From NCBI RefSeq assembly GCF_016597725.1, contig NZ_VCGY01000002.1, positions 310,001 to 374,000 on the forward strand: a DNA stretch of 64,000 bases, written 5' to 3'. This document shows positions 35,256-43,516 of this stretch, piece after piece (the stretch's first letter is position 1; each line of letters opens with the position of its first letter). The stretch comes from Marinobacter sp. 1-4A. Lineage in GTDB: Bacteria; Pseudomonadota; Gammaproteobacteria; Pseudomonadales; Oleiphilaceae. The position numbers and the translations under genes are program-made. The notes beneath the pieces are model-generated. The model was not told the origin of the DNA and did not search any database. It saw only the letters and a program-made list of their open reading frames with translations.

Positions 35256-36572
35256 GTGAATAAGTATAGCGCTCGAAAAAGCGCCCCCCAGCACAGCCAC
35301 ACCAACCAATCCCACGTCCTAAACCTACCCCTGCAGGACACTCAGGTAACTCGCGAACCGCATTCCCACGAGCGTTGGCTGGTAGCCAAGCTCATGCGCA
35401 TGGCAGGGTCTCCCCCCATTCGATTCCGATTGTGGAACAACGATGAAATTGAACCCCATGGGCAACCTGCGCTGTTTACCGTTTATCTAGCCGACCCCAA
35501 AGCGCTATACGCGTTGGTCACCAATCCTAATCTGGCTTTTGGCGACCTATACAGTGCCGGGCGCCTGAATGTGGAAGGCGACCTGCCGGATCTGATGGAA
35601 GCGCTCTACCGAGCTATTCACCAGGCTCGCCAAAAGTGGCCACGGTGGCTTGAAGCTCTATGGCGAAACCATGCGCCCCGCTCAACAGGGCCTTCGGAAG
35701 CACTGGAAAACATTCACCATCACTACGATCTAGGCAACGACTTCTATCGACTTTGGCTCGATCAGGCCGAAATGCAGTACACCTGCGCCTACTACGAGCG
35801 CCCGGAACTGAGTTTAGAGCAAGCACAGTTGGCAAAGCTGGAGCATGTATGCAGAAAGCTCAGGCTCAAACCCGGCATGACAGTGGTTGAGGCCGGTTGC
35901 GGCTGGGGTGGGCTGGCGCGTTACATGGCACGTCATTATGGGGTTAAGGTTCACGCCTACAATATTTCGGAGGAGCAAATTGCCTATGCTCAGGCGCAGG
36001 CCCGCAAACAAGGCCTGCATACACAAATCGAATATATGAAAGACGACTACCGCAACATTCAGGGCCAGTACGATGCCTTTGTGTCGGTCGGCATGTTGGA
36101 GCATGTGGGCAAAGAAAATTTTCCTGAATTGTCAGAGCTGATTAAGCGCTCACTAAAGCCCAATGGCACGGCACTCATTCACAGCATTGGCCGCAACAGG
36201 CCCATGTTGATGAACGCATGGATAGAAAAACGGATCTTCCCCGGCGCTTATCCCCCCAGTATCGGCGAGATCATGGACCTGTGTGAACACGGCGATTTTT
36301 CTGTACTCGATGTGGAGAACCTGAGGCTCCACTATGCCCGCACCCTGAGCGTTTGGATGGAGCGCTTTGATGGCGCGCAAAGCGCGATCACTGATATGTA
36401 CGACGAGCACTTTACCCGAGCCTGGCGCATGTATCTGGCAGGATCTATCGCCGCATTTCGGGCGGGGTCTCTGCAGCTTTTTCAGGTTGTTTTTACCCAT
36501 GGCGATAGTAATCAGCTACCTGCAACCCGTCAGGACCTTTACACCTTCCCCGCTGCACCTGAAAACGTTTGA
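35256..36572 (+). CDS. Cyclopropane-fatty-acyl-phospholipid synthase family methyltransferase
   Basis: A SAM-dependent methyltransferase acting on unsaturated fatty acyl chains, 438 aa. The catalytic-domain motifs are HHYDLGNDFYRLWLD, the SAM loop VEAGCGWGGLARYMA (about residue 210), YNISEEQ and SVGMLEHVG. An N-terminal lipid-binding-type domain precedes them. The start is GTG 35256 with GGGAG about 8 bp upstream. It is followed almost immediately by a FAD-dependent reductase, so its product may be modified further than simple cyclopropane (inference). Confidence 0.88.
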   Translation: MNKYSARKSAPQHSHTNQSHVLNLPLQDTQVTREPHSHERWLVAKLMRMAGSPPIRFRLWNNDEIEPHGQPALFTVYLADPKALYALVTNPNLAFGDLYSAGRLNVEGDLPDLMEALYRAIHQARQKWPRWLEALWRNHAPRSTGPSEALENIHHHYDLGNDFYRLWLDQAEMQYTCAYYERPELSLEQAQLAKLEHVCRKLRLKPGMTVVEAGCGWGGLARYMARHYGVKVHAYNISEEQIAYAQAQARKQGLHTQIEYMKDDYRNIQGQYDAFVSVGMLEHVGKENFPELSELIKRSLKPNGTALIHSIGRNRPMLMNAWIEKRIFPGAYPPSIGEIMDLCEHGDFSVLDVENLRLHYARTLSVWMERFDGAQSAITDMYDEHFTRAWRMYLAGSIAAFRAGSLQLFQVVFTHGDSNQLPATRQDLYTFPAAPENV

Positions 36573-36583
36573 GGTTACCGCAT

Positions 36584-37708
36584 ATGGACACGTATGACCT
36601 GATTATCGTTGGCGCAGGCCCGGCAGGATCTACACTTGCGAAAGCCCTTGAGGGTAGCGGCAAGCGTGCCCTGCTAATCGACAAACAAGCTTTCCCCCGG
36701 GACAAAACCTGCGCAGGCTGGGTAACCCCCTCAGTGATTGAAGCTTTGGGTATCGATCTTGCCGACTACGGTAATGGCCGAACACTTCAACCTATACGCC
36801 GTTTCCAGATTGGCATGATGGGACAAACGGCGGTTGAAAATGATCATGGCAGTGTCGTTAGCTATGGCATAAGGCGCTGCGAGTTCGATGATTATCTACT
36901 GGAGCGCACAAATACCCCTAAACAGCTTGGTACACCCGTTAAAAATATTACCCGCAAAGAGGGTAACTGGGTGGTCAACGACACCTGGTCGGCGCCCTTA
37001 ATTGTTGGCGCAGGCGGGCACTTCTGCCCGGTTGCCAAGCTGGTTGGCGACGGCCCGGGAAGCCATGAAACCGTCGTGGCCGCCAAAGAAATCGAGTTTG
37101 AAATGACTCAGGAACAAGCAAAAGCCTGCGAAGCCCGGGGAGACACGCCCGAGCTTTGGTTTTGCAAAGACCTTAAAGGTTACGCTTGGGTTTTTCGCAA
37201 AGGTAACTACTTAAACATCGGTCTCGGGCGGGAAGACAACCACAAGCTGACGGAACATTTGCAGGATTTTGTGGAGGCCATGAAAGCCAAAGGCAAGGTT
37301 CCCGCAGACCTGCCCAGCCGTTTCAAAGGTCACGCTTATTTGCTTTATAACCATGCAGGGCGGTCGCTGCTAGACGATGGCCTTTTGCTTATAGGCGATG
37401 CTGCGGGGCTTGCTTATACCCAAAGCGGTGAAGGGATTCGCCCGGCTATTGAATCTGCATTACTGGCGGCGAACGTAATCCGGCAAGCGCCTGACGTTTC
37501 CGCCGCCTCCTTGCAGGCCTACGGTGATGCCATTGCGGAACGTTTTGGCCATCGTGGCTCTGTTACCGAGGAGGGTTTTCAGGTACCGGACTGGGTTAAA
37601 ATGCCCTTGGCCGCGACGCTGATGCGATCACACTGGTTTACGCGCAAGGTGATCACAGAAAAGTGGTTTTTGCACCAAGACGTGCCTGCTCTGGCCGCAA
37701 ATTCGTAA
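36584..37708 (+). CDS. FAD-dependent oxidoreductase, geranylgeranyl-reductase family
   Basis: 374 aa from ATG 36584. The N-terminal FAD-binding motif is IIVGAGPAGSTLAKALEGSG, followed by DKTCAGW as in geranylgeranyl reductases. The C-terminal FAD site is DGLLLIGDAAGLA with QSGEGIRPAI. A TTG at 36569 overlaps the previous stop but ATG 36584 has GAGG 9 bp upstream. Such enzymes reduce prenyl or acyl double bonds. Its coupling to the CFA-type gene points to lipid modification. Confidence 0.82.
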   Translation: MDTYDLIIVGAGPAGSTLAKALEGSGKRALLIDKQAFPRDKTCAGWVTPSVIEALGIDLADYGNGRTLQPIRRFQIGMMGQTAVENDHGSVVSYGIRRCEFDDYLLERTNTPKQLGTPVKNITRKEGNWVVNDTWSAPLIVGAGGHFCPVAKLVGDGPGSHETVVAAKEIEFEMTQEQAKACEARGDTPELWFCKDLKGYAWVFRKGNYLNIGLGREDNHKLTEHLQDFVEAMKAKGKVPADLPSRFKGHAYLLYNHAGRSLLDDGLLLIGDAAGLAYTQSGEGIRPAIESALLAANVIRQAPDVSAASLQAYGDAIAERFGHRGSVTEEGFQVPDWVKMPLAATLMRSHWFTRKVITEKWFLHQDVPALAANS

Positions 37709-37732
37709 AGCGGACATTTCATGCAGATATGG

Positions 37733-37757
37733 AAAAGGCGGCCTTTTGGCCGCCTTT
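37733..37757. terminator. Bidirectional terminator between the FAD reductase gene and dps
   Basis: The perfect stem GGCGGCC / GGCCGCC with loop TTTT is flanked by A4 on the left and T3 on the right, extending the pairing. It lies between the convergent genes and can serve both. Confidence 0.8.
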
Positions 37758-37773
37758 ATGCTGCTTTCGGGGC

Positions 37774-38247
37774 TTAGTGGCCCAAATAGCTGCGATACAT
37801 CCAGACCGTTTTTTCCTGCTGGGAAATGTAATCGCTCATCAAAGCAACGGTACCTTCATCCTCTGCATCGCCTGCAAGGCTTAGCAAGTCCCGTTGTTTG
37901 CCGATCAGCTTGGCAAAGCTATCGACAATGTTGTTCATAGCCTCTTTGCCATCCGCGACGTCTTTCCGCTCCGGAATTTCCGAGCGTTCGATATAAGTGC
38001 TGTATGCATGGGAAGGGCGGTGGCCCAATGTGAGAACGCGTTCTGCGATCTCATCAATCTTCAACAATAGATCGTCGTACAGCTCTTCAAATTTCACGTG
38101 CAGCTCAAAAAAGTTATCGCCTTTGATGTTCCAATGATAACCGCGCACGTTCATGTAAAAAATTTGATAGTTAGACAGCAGATCGTTGAGAGAATCAGCC
38201 AGCTTTACCGTTTTTTCTTTGTCCAGACCAATAAAGTTCTTGCTCAT
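37774..38247 (-). CDS. dps: Dps-family ferritin-like DNA-protection protein
   Basis: 157 aa. Ferroxidase-centre residues at the dimer interface are visible in YHWNIKGDNFFELHVKFEELYDD (His, Asp and Glu positions). It forms a 12-mer that oxidises and stores iron with peroxide (family knowledge). The N-terminus is short and weakly basic, so DNA binding is uncertain. An AGGAGG-type ribosome site (from GCCTCCTTGG on the + strand) precedes the ATG. Confidence 0.9.
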   Translation of the reverse strand: MSKNFIGLDKEKTVKLADSLNDLLSNYQIFYMNVRGYHWNIKGDNFFELHVKFEELYDDLLLKIDEIAERVLTLGHRPSHAYSTYIERSEIPERKDVADGKEAMNNIVDSFAKLIGKQRDLLSLAGDAEDEGTVALMSDYISQQEKTVWMYRSYLGH

Positions 38248-38365
38248 TACATGCCTCCTTGGTGGCTGTAAAATTCAACCTGAATCAACAATATCTAAAG
38301 CTTCAGGCTTCCGTGAAGTTGAGTTATCCCATTTAGGTCATAGCAGGAATTTATCTTTGGACCGT

Positions 38366-39808
38366 TTAAACACCAGGGCCACAATCCGTGCAATCACCTT
38401 CTGGAGCCGGGCCTATATTTAGGTTTCGGTTGAGGTCTCTTAGCGCCGTTCTCACACCCTCCTCAATGACCGGGTGATAAAACGGCATTTCCAGCATTTC
38501 GCTGACGGTTAACCGGCGTTGTGCTGACCATGCTAACAAATGGGCTATGTGCTCAGCCGCCGGGCCAAACATCTCGGCACCCAAGAACAACCCGCTGCCG
38601 TGCTCGCCGTAGACCCGCAGCAAGCCGCTGTTTTTGCCCATCACTCGGCTCCGCCCCTGATTTTCAAACGACACTTCGCCTACTGCGTAGCAGCCGCCAC
38701 AACGCTTATCCACTTCATTAATCGTTAGCCCCACACTAGCTATTTGGGGGTCGGTAAACACAACTGCAAGGGGGGTGCTTCTTTTGCCTGCTCTTACTTC
38801 CGGGTAAGACGCCGCGTTATTTCCGGCAATCCGCCCTTCATCTGCGGCTTCGTGCAACAGAGGCAAATGGTTGTTCGCATCGCCCGCAATGAATATGTGG
38901 CTTTGCCCGCACTGAAGCGTGTGCGGGTCATAAAGGGGCATACCTTTGTCGTCTAATTCAATGTCAGCGTTTTGTATATCCAAGCCGTCGACGTTTGGCC
39001 TACGCCCCGTCGCGGCGAGCAAATACTCGAATGTTTCGGTTTTCTCGCCCGCACTACCATCAGTGAATGTAACCGCCACGCCTCCATCCACACGCTCAAC
39101 CCGCTTCACATCGCCATCCGGATCCAGCGGAAACTCCTCATTGAAGCGTTTGAGTGCATAGGCACGGATACTGTCGTCCTGAATCGGCCCAACGGCGCCA
39201 CCCACACCGAACATTCTTACCCGAACACCGAGGCGGCTGAGTGCCTGGCCTAGCTCCAACCCAATCACCCCTGGGCCAAAAACCACCACCGATTCGGGTA
39301 AGTCCTGCCATTCAAAAATATCGTCGTTTACCACCAAACGGTCTTTTGCTTCTTTCAAAAAACCCGGAATGTTGGGCCGAGAACCGGTCGCAATAACAAT
39401 ACGCTTGGCGTCAATTTCGATTTCATTGCCGACAATGAGGCGGTTTGGCCCGGCAAAGCGAGCATGACCCTTGATTTTGTGCTCTTCAGAGAACTTTTCT
39501 ACGGAGCGGAGAACCGAACCGACAAACCGGTCGCGTTCCGAGCGCACTCGCGCCATAACAGCTTTGCCCTCTACAGTAATCTTGCCCGCAGACACTCCGA
39601 AAAGATCTGCCTGAGCCATCTGGTAAGCGCTGTCCGCTGCTGCAAGCAGAAGTTTACTTGGCATACAGCCCACTCTCGCACAGGTAGTGCCGTACTGGTC
39701 ACCTTCGATCAACACAACCTTATCCGTAACTTTTCGTACGCGGCTATAGGCGACCATTCCTGCAGTGCCCGCACCGATAATGGCAACGTCAACTTCGCGC
39801 TTTTCCAT
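38366..39808 (-). CDS. Dihydrolipoamide-dehydrogenase-like flavoprotein
   Basis: 480 aa, pyridine nucleotide-disulfide oxidoreductase family. It has the FAD motif IIGAGTAG, the redox pair C43/C48 in TTCARVGC, a second nucleotide site [13 protein letters not shown], and the C-terminal HPVIEEG whose His-Glu completes the active site. The C-terminus carries an extra CxxC (DCTDCGPGV). No 2-oxoacid dehydrogenase genes are adjacent, so it is not the housekeeping complex subunit by context. Its partner is unknown. Confidence 0.85.
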   Translation of the reverse strand: MEKREVDVAIIGAGTAGMVAYSRVRKVTDKVVLIEGDQYGTTCARVGCMPSKLLLAAADSAYQMAQADLFGVSAGKITVEGKAVMARVRSERDRFVGSVLRSVEKFSEEHKIKGHARFAGPNRLIVGNEIEIDAKRIVIATGSRPNIPGFLKEAKDRLVVNDDIFEWQDLPESVVVFGPGVIGLELGQALSRLGVRVRMFGVGGAVGPIQDDSIRAYALKRFNEEFPLDPDGDVKRVERVDGGVAVTFTDGSAGEKTETFEYLLAATGRRPNVDGLDIQNADIELDDKGMPLYDPHTLQCGQSHIFIAGDANNHLPLLHEAADEGRIAGNNAASYPEVRAGKRSTPLAVVFTDPQIASVGLTINEVDKRCGGCYAVGEVSFENQGRSRVMGKNSGLLRVYGEHGSGLFLGAEMFGPAAEHIAHLLAWSAQRRLTVSEMLEMPFYHPVIEEGVRTALRDLNRNLNIGPAPEGDCTDCGPGV

Positions 39809-40025
39809 AAATTAGTCTCCAAACCGATACTCCCGAAGCCCGGGAAAGTGGATGAAATCTTCAATCGAGTATACGCCAGTATAGAGGCCGGGATTGTTTT
39901 GTGCGGTAGGTGAAAAAACCGGCGACTGGGTTTATGCTGACAGTCCTATACAGACTCTGGCAATCTCTGCATTTTTATCCATAAGCCTTTACCCGTAATT
40001 CTGATAGTTAACGAGAACCTTAGGT

Positions 40026-40697
40026 ATGAACAATTATTGGCCGGAATTTTTCACTGTGGCGCTTGTGCATCTGCTGGCTGTTGCCAGCCCGGGACCAGAC
40101 CTTGCGGTTATGATCCGGCAGGCGCTGTGCCAAAGCCGCCGGAATGCGCTACTCACTGCCATAGGTATCGGTGCTGGCATACTGGTGCACGTAAGCTATT
40201 CGCTGCTGGGTATTGGTTTTATTATCCAGCAGTCGATACTGCTATTTACCATACTTAAGATTGCCGGGGCTTTGTATCTAACCTGGATTGCTGTGCAGTG
40301 CCTCAGGGCCCGAGCGGGCGGGATTCATGTAGAAACCGAAACGCACACATCGCAGTCCAGTTTTGCCGCGCTGCGTCTGGGGTTCTTAACCAATGCTCTG
40401 AACCCCAAAGCGACCCTGTTCTTTGTTTCGCTGTTTTCGGTAGTGATCAGCCCGGGCACTCCAGTAGCGATTCAGGCCAGCTATGGCGCTTATATGGCGC
40501 TGGCTACCGGGGTTTGGTTCGTTCTGGTTGCCATATTCTTCACCCTGCCCGCCGTGCGCAAAGGCTTTAACCGGTTTGGCCATTGGCTAGACCGGCTCAT
40601 GGGTGGTGTTCTGCTGTTACTGGCAGGCCACCTCTTACTCTCTACAGTGAGCGGAGCAGAGCCTCCGTCTGATCCCAGCTCAGGCATGGGTCAGTAA
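40026..40697 (+). CDS. LysE-family amino-acid exporter
   Basis: 223 aa with six membrane helices. The family start is HLLAVASPGPDLAVMIRQAL, with FLTNALNPKATLFF further on (RhtB/LysE type). Its last 56 bp overlap the 3' end of the convergent DAHP synthase gene, giving it a polar tail (SGAEPPSDPSSGMGQ). The substrate is unknown; an aromatic or other amino acid would fit the neighbour, but this is a guess. Confidence 0.88.
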   Translation: MNNYWPEFFTVALVHLLAVASPGPDLAVMIRQALCQSRRNALLTAIGIGAGILVHVSYSLLGIGFIIQQSILLFTILKIAGALYLTWIAVQCLRARAGGIHVETETHTSQSSFAALRLGFLTNALNPKATLFFVSLFSVVISPGTPVAIQASYGAYMALATGVWFVLVAIFFTLPAVRKGFNRFGHWLDRLMGGVLLLLAGHLLLSTVSGAEPPSDPSSGMGQ

Positions 40698-41694
40698 TAG
40701 AGCATCCATAGCGCAGGTCGTCGCCGTCGTTTTGTCGGCCTGCCTCTAAAAAACTCTCCAGCATCAGCCCACGAATACCAGAGCTACCCGAATGCTTCTG
40801 GCGCATTACTTCACGAGCCACATCGATCTGTCGCTCAGCCTGTTTGCAGGCGTTATCGTGGCTGCAATCCACCATAATGGCTGCGCACAGCTGTGCTTCA
40901 GACAGACTCTTCACGGCATTCTGAATGCTGACCTCATCGTAATTGGTGATTCCCCTACCGCCACGCAGCACAAGATGGGTGTCTGGGTTACCCCGAGTAC
41001 TAACCATAACCGGAGCTCCATGACTGGATACACCTAGGTGGTGATGCGGGTGGGCTCCCGACTTCATCGCATTAATCGCAACGCTGATACCACCGTCAGT
41101 TCCGTTTTTAAAGCCTGCGGGCATCGGCAGCCCACTGACCATCTCGCGGTGAATCTGAGATTCGGTGGTGCGGGCTCCGATGGCAGTCCAGCTCACCAAG
41201 TCCCCCAGGTAATCCATGGCAAAAGGGCTCAAAGCTTCAGTGGCCAATGGCAACCCCATCTCGGCTAAGTTAAGAAGCAAGCGTCGTGAGCGGAGCAAGC
41301 CTTCGTTGAGGTCACCTGTGCCTGTGCGCTCGGGATCGTATAACAAGCCCTTCCACCCTACGGTTGTTCTGGGCTTTTCTAAATAGGCGCGCATCACAAT
41401 TAGAAAGCGGTCGCTGACAACGTCAGCCAGAGCTTTGAGCTTTTCACCATACTCCAGCGCAGCGACTTCATCATGAATGGAACAGGGGCCGACGACGATC
41501 AAAGTGCGCTCATCCGAGCCGTGCAAAACATCGCGAACCGCTTGCCGGTGCCTGCTCACCTGTCGGGCAAGCCGCTCATCCACCGGCAATCGCTGGCGTA
41601 GCTCAGCTGGCGTAGGCAGCGCAGTTTCCTCACGCTGTGTTGCGGCTGCACTTAGCACCTGATCTTTCCCGGCGGCGTTCAAAGGCATGTTCAT
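40642..41694 (-). CDS. aroG: 3-deoxy-7-phosphoheptulonate (DAHP) synthase, class I
   Basis: First step of the shikimate pathway, joining PEP and erythrose 4-phosphate. It is 350 aa from ATG 41694, family length for AroF/AroG/AroH. The motifs are VGPCSIHD, RAYLEKPRTTVGWKG, GARTTESQ and VDCSHDNA. Which E. coli isozyme it matches, and so its feedback inhibitor, is not clear from reading; aroG is used as a family label. Just upstream, on the same strand, is an aromatic-rich leader ORF and attenuator. It overlaps the convergent LysE gene by 56 bp. Confidence 0.94.
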   Translation of the reverse strand: MNMPLNAAGKDQVLSAAATQREETALPTPAELRQRLPVDERLARQVSRHRQAVRDVLHGSDERTLIVVGPCSIHDEVAALEYGEKLKALADVVSDRFLIVMRAYLEKPRTTVGWKGLLYDPERTGTGDLNEGLLRSRRLLLNLAEMGLPLATEALSPFAMDYLGDLVSWTAIGARTTESQIHREMVSGLPMPAGFKNGTDGGISVAINAMKSGAHPHHHLGVSSHGAPVMVSTRGNPDTHLVLRGGRGITNYDEVSIQNAVKSLSEAQLCAAIMVDCSHDNACKQAERQIDVAREVMRQKHSGSSGIRGLMLESFLEAGRQNDGDDLRYGCSITDPCLSWDQTEALLRSL

Positions 41695-41725
41695 ATCTGT
41701 TTTCCCGTTTCCCTGTATCAGAATC

Positions 41726-41760
41726 AAAAAAGCCCCGGCTGGGCTACCAGTCGGGGCTTT
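41726..41760 (-). terminator. Attenuator terminator in the aroG leader
   Basis: On the minus strand, AAGCCCCG pairs with CGGGGCTT around a 14-nt loop and is followed directly by a T6 run, all in the 130 bp before the aroG start. An intrinsic terminator in the 5' leader, not after a gene, marks transcription attenuation. The 5' arm (41744-41754 region) can instead pair upstream (see antiterminator). Confidence 0.85.
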
Positions 41761-41837
41761 CTGAGTCCGACGGCAGCCTGATTTTCGCCGGGCTGCCATC
41801 CTCGTTATTCGTTTGTTGAAGATGCTAAGGGCGGCCC
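41744..41837 (-). promoter_or_regulatory. Mutually exclusive antiterminator and anti-antiterminator hairpins
   Basis: Minus-strand order of segments: 0, GGGCCGCC (41837-41830, end of leader ORF); 1, GGCAGCC (41797-41791); 2, GGCTGCC and CTGCCGTCGG (41778-41767); 3, CCGACTGGTAG (41754-41744). Pairing 1:2 is a perfect 7-bp stem. Pairing 2:3 makes about 10 bp with one bulge and one G-T, and takes the 5' arm of the terminator. Segment 0 can pair with segment 1 (7 of 8), freeing segment 2. A ribosome stalled at the aromatic codons would leave 0:1 and 2:3 (read-through). A ribosome at the stop codon would cover 0, giving 1:2 and the terminator. Confidence 0.7.
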
Positions 41838-41962
41838 TGACGCTGGCTAAAATAAAAGCCATAACCAAACCACCAAAAAAACACAGCAGCGACCGCATCC
41901 TTCGCCTTTTGGCCGAAAGCTTGCAGAACATTCAATTGACAGATCGCTTGTGTCGTCTTCAT
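41825..41962 (-). CDS. Aromatic-rich leader peptide of the aroG attenuator
   Basis: 45 codons from ATG 41962 to TAG 41825. Codons 28-38 encode FFWWFGYGFYF: five Phe, two Trp and two Tyr in 11 codons (41881-41849), all Phe codons TTT. The rest is ordinary. No clear ribosome site precedes the ATG and the promoter lies very close, so translation may be leaderless or start at an internal GTG (codon 27, with AAGGA upstream). The peptide itself probably has no function beyond sensing charged Phe, Trp and Tyr tRNAs. Confidence 0.75.
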   Translation of the reverse strand: MKTTQAICQLNVLQAFGQKAKDAVAAVFFWWFGYGFYFSQRQGRP

Positions 41963-41966
41963 GCTT

Positions 41967-41999
41967 ATCAATATATACCCCGGGTTTTCACCTTGGCAA
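41967..41999 (-). promoter_or_regulatory. Putative promoter for the aroG leader
   Basis: On the minus strand TTGCCA (-35-like) and TATATT (-10-like) are spaced 16-18 bp and end a few bases before the leader ATG at 41962. Matched by eye. A TyrR or TrpR operator was not recognised. Confidence 0.4.
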
Positions 42000-42060
42000 C
42001 CCGTAAACCGGACTTTTTTACCAGACAAACCGCGTTTTTCGGGAAAATGGGAGCCAAAAT

Positions 42061-42849
42061 ATGTCATTGAGCCTACGCAACTTCACCTCTCGCCTCGCCT
42101 TCATTGTTGCTCTGGCGCTCGCCTCAGGCTCCGTCACTGCATACGCGGAATCCCGCGCTTACCAACTCAACAATCGACCCGCTGATGACGTTGCTGCGCA
42201 GATTCGGGAGCTGTATCAGGGCGAATCCTTAGCAGTTACTGCTAGGGGCCAACAGATTGTGGTTCGCGGAACACAGCAAATGCTGGATGAAATCGGCACC
42301 TTGGTTGAAACCCTTGATGTAGCCCAAGCCCAGCTGCGAATCACAGTGCGTTCTACAGACGATATTGGCGGCAAAGGCTCCGGCGGCGGCATTACTACAA
42401 CCAGAAACACGGTTGGCGTTACCGCAGAACGTCGCGTTACCAGCACCAGCGGCTCGCGGGAACGGAGCCTTGTCGTTATGGATGGGCAATCTGCCCATAT
42501 TACATCAGGTCAGGTGCGTACCCTGCCCTTCGCTGTGCGTGGCGGTAGGAACCCGGCGGCTATTTTAACTCAGGTCGAAACACGCAGCGGGTTTGTTGTT
42601 AGCCCTCAGGTTATTTCAGACCGGGCAGTGGAACTTAACATCGTATCTTTTGAGGTCGACCCCGCCGAGCTGGAAGGTTACGAAACGCAGGCGCTGGTGA
42701 CCATTCGCCGCGTAGAGCCCGGTCAATGGGTCTCATTGGGCAGTGCGTCTACTCAATCCACCAGCGAACAATCAGGCATTGCTTACAGCGTAAAAAGCAG
42801 CCGCTCAGACAATCGCAGTTTTGAAGTTAAGGTCGACGTTATCCATTAA
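42061..42849 (+). CDS. Secretin-like periplasmic protein
   Basis: 262 aa with a signal peptide (cleavage after TAYA, about residue 29). A secretin-N/N0-like domain follows (RAYQLNNRPADDVAAQIRELY ... GTLVETLDVAQAQLRI). The C-terminal part resembles a shortened secretin (SLVVMDGQSAHITSG, GFVVSPQVISDRAVELNI). It is much shorter than a pore-forming secretin, and no type II or pilus genes are adjacent. ATG 42061 has GGGAG 7 bp upstream. Its stop is 3 bp from the convergent DnaJ-domain gene. Confidence 0.65.
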   Translation: MSLSLRNFTSRLAFIVALALASGSVTAYAESRAYQLNNRPADDVAAQIRELYQGESLAVTARGQQIVVRGTQQMLDEIGTLVETLDVAQAQLRITVRSTDDIGGKGSGGGITTTRNTVGVTAERRVTSTSGSRERSLVVMDGQSAHITSGQVRTLPFAVRGGRNPAAILTQVETRSGFVVSPQVISDRAVELNIVSFEVDPAELEGYETQALVTIRRVEPGQWVSLGSASTQSTSEQSGIAYSVKSSRSDNRSFEVKVDVIH

Positions 42850-42852
42850 CAC

Positions 42853-43344
42853 TCAGGCTCTACCGTGGAGCAGAACACTTTTGGCTTCGTTGATCTTCGC
42901 AGCCAGATAGTCGCTGCCACCACGATCCGGGTGCAGCTTTTGGATAAGGCGGCGGTGCGCCAAAACAACGTCTTCTTTTGAACAGTCTGCGGTAACACCC
43001 AGTATTTCGCAGGCTTCTCGCTCAGTCATTCCGGTGCCTTGCGGCTGCCCCGACTCGGCGCCACCGGCAGGCCCAGCATTGTCTTTGCCCGAGAAAAGTC
43101 GGTTCAAGGTGGGGAAGAACCGGGCAAGTTCCGGCAGTTTGCGCAAAAGAGGTATCAACGCCGCGATTCCGGCGGTCAACACATGCACTCGGCCGGTTAA
43201 AACCATCACCAACAAAAAGATGCCGCCAGCAATAAAGACAAGCTTCCAGGTTGCAGCTTTTTTCTTTTCCGCCGACAATCCACCCCACTGTTTTAGAATC
43301 ACAAAGACGGTTGCCGCCAGCGCAATTCCAAGTATCCAATGCAT
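42853..43344 (-). CDS. Membrane-anchored DnaJ-domain protein
   Basis: 163 aa. Two N-terminal membrane helices (about residues 2-18 and 33-52) are followed by a Gly/Pro linker and a C-terminal J-domain with the HPD motif (LIQKLHPDRGGSDYLA), beginning REACEILGVTADCSKEDV. It probably recruits DnaK at the inner membrane, as in the TimM/Pam18-like bacterial family. The start ATG 43344 has AAAGGA 6 bp upstream; the frame is open further upstream. Confidence 0.85.
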   Translation of the reverse strand: MHWILGIALAATVFVILKQWGGLSAEKKKAATWKLVFIAGGIFLLVMVLTGRVHVLTAGIAALIPLLRKLPELARFFPTLNRLFSGKDNAGPAGGAESGQPQGTGMTEREACEILGVTADCSKEDVVLAHRRLIQKLHPDRGGSDYLAAKINEAKSVLLHGRA

Positions 43345-43397
43345 GATTGATCCTTTGCTGCTGAAAGAGCGTAATTCTGGCACCCAATATAACGGCA

Positions 43398-43466
43398 AAG
43401 CTAGCCAAAAATACCTACAACCCGGTGACAAGTGCACCCTGAATTTTGTAGGATGCTACGCTTTGT
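43398..43466. repeat. Nested inverted repeat in the divergent promoter region of the RND genes
   Basis: CAAAGCTAG and CTACGCTTTG flank an inner perfect pair CCTACAA / TTGTAGG, in the gap between the DnaJ-domain gene (-) and the efflux pair (+). It may be an operator, or a stable structure. No regulator gene is adjacent. Confidence 0.4.
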
Positions 43467-43516
43467 CGCGAATTTATCATTCCCGCATCCAAATAGAGAT
43501 TCCCAGGACCTGAACT

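Noticed and set aside
41813..42070. + strand frame through the aroG leader region
   Set aside because: No ribosome site or family features. The opposite strand gives the aromatic leader and attenuator.
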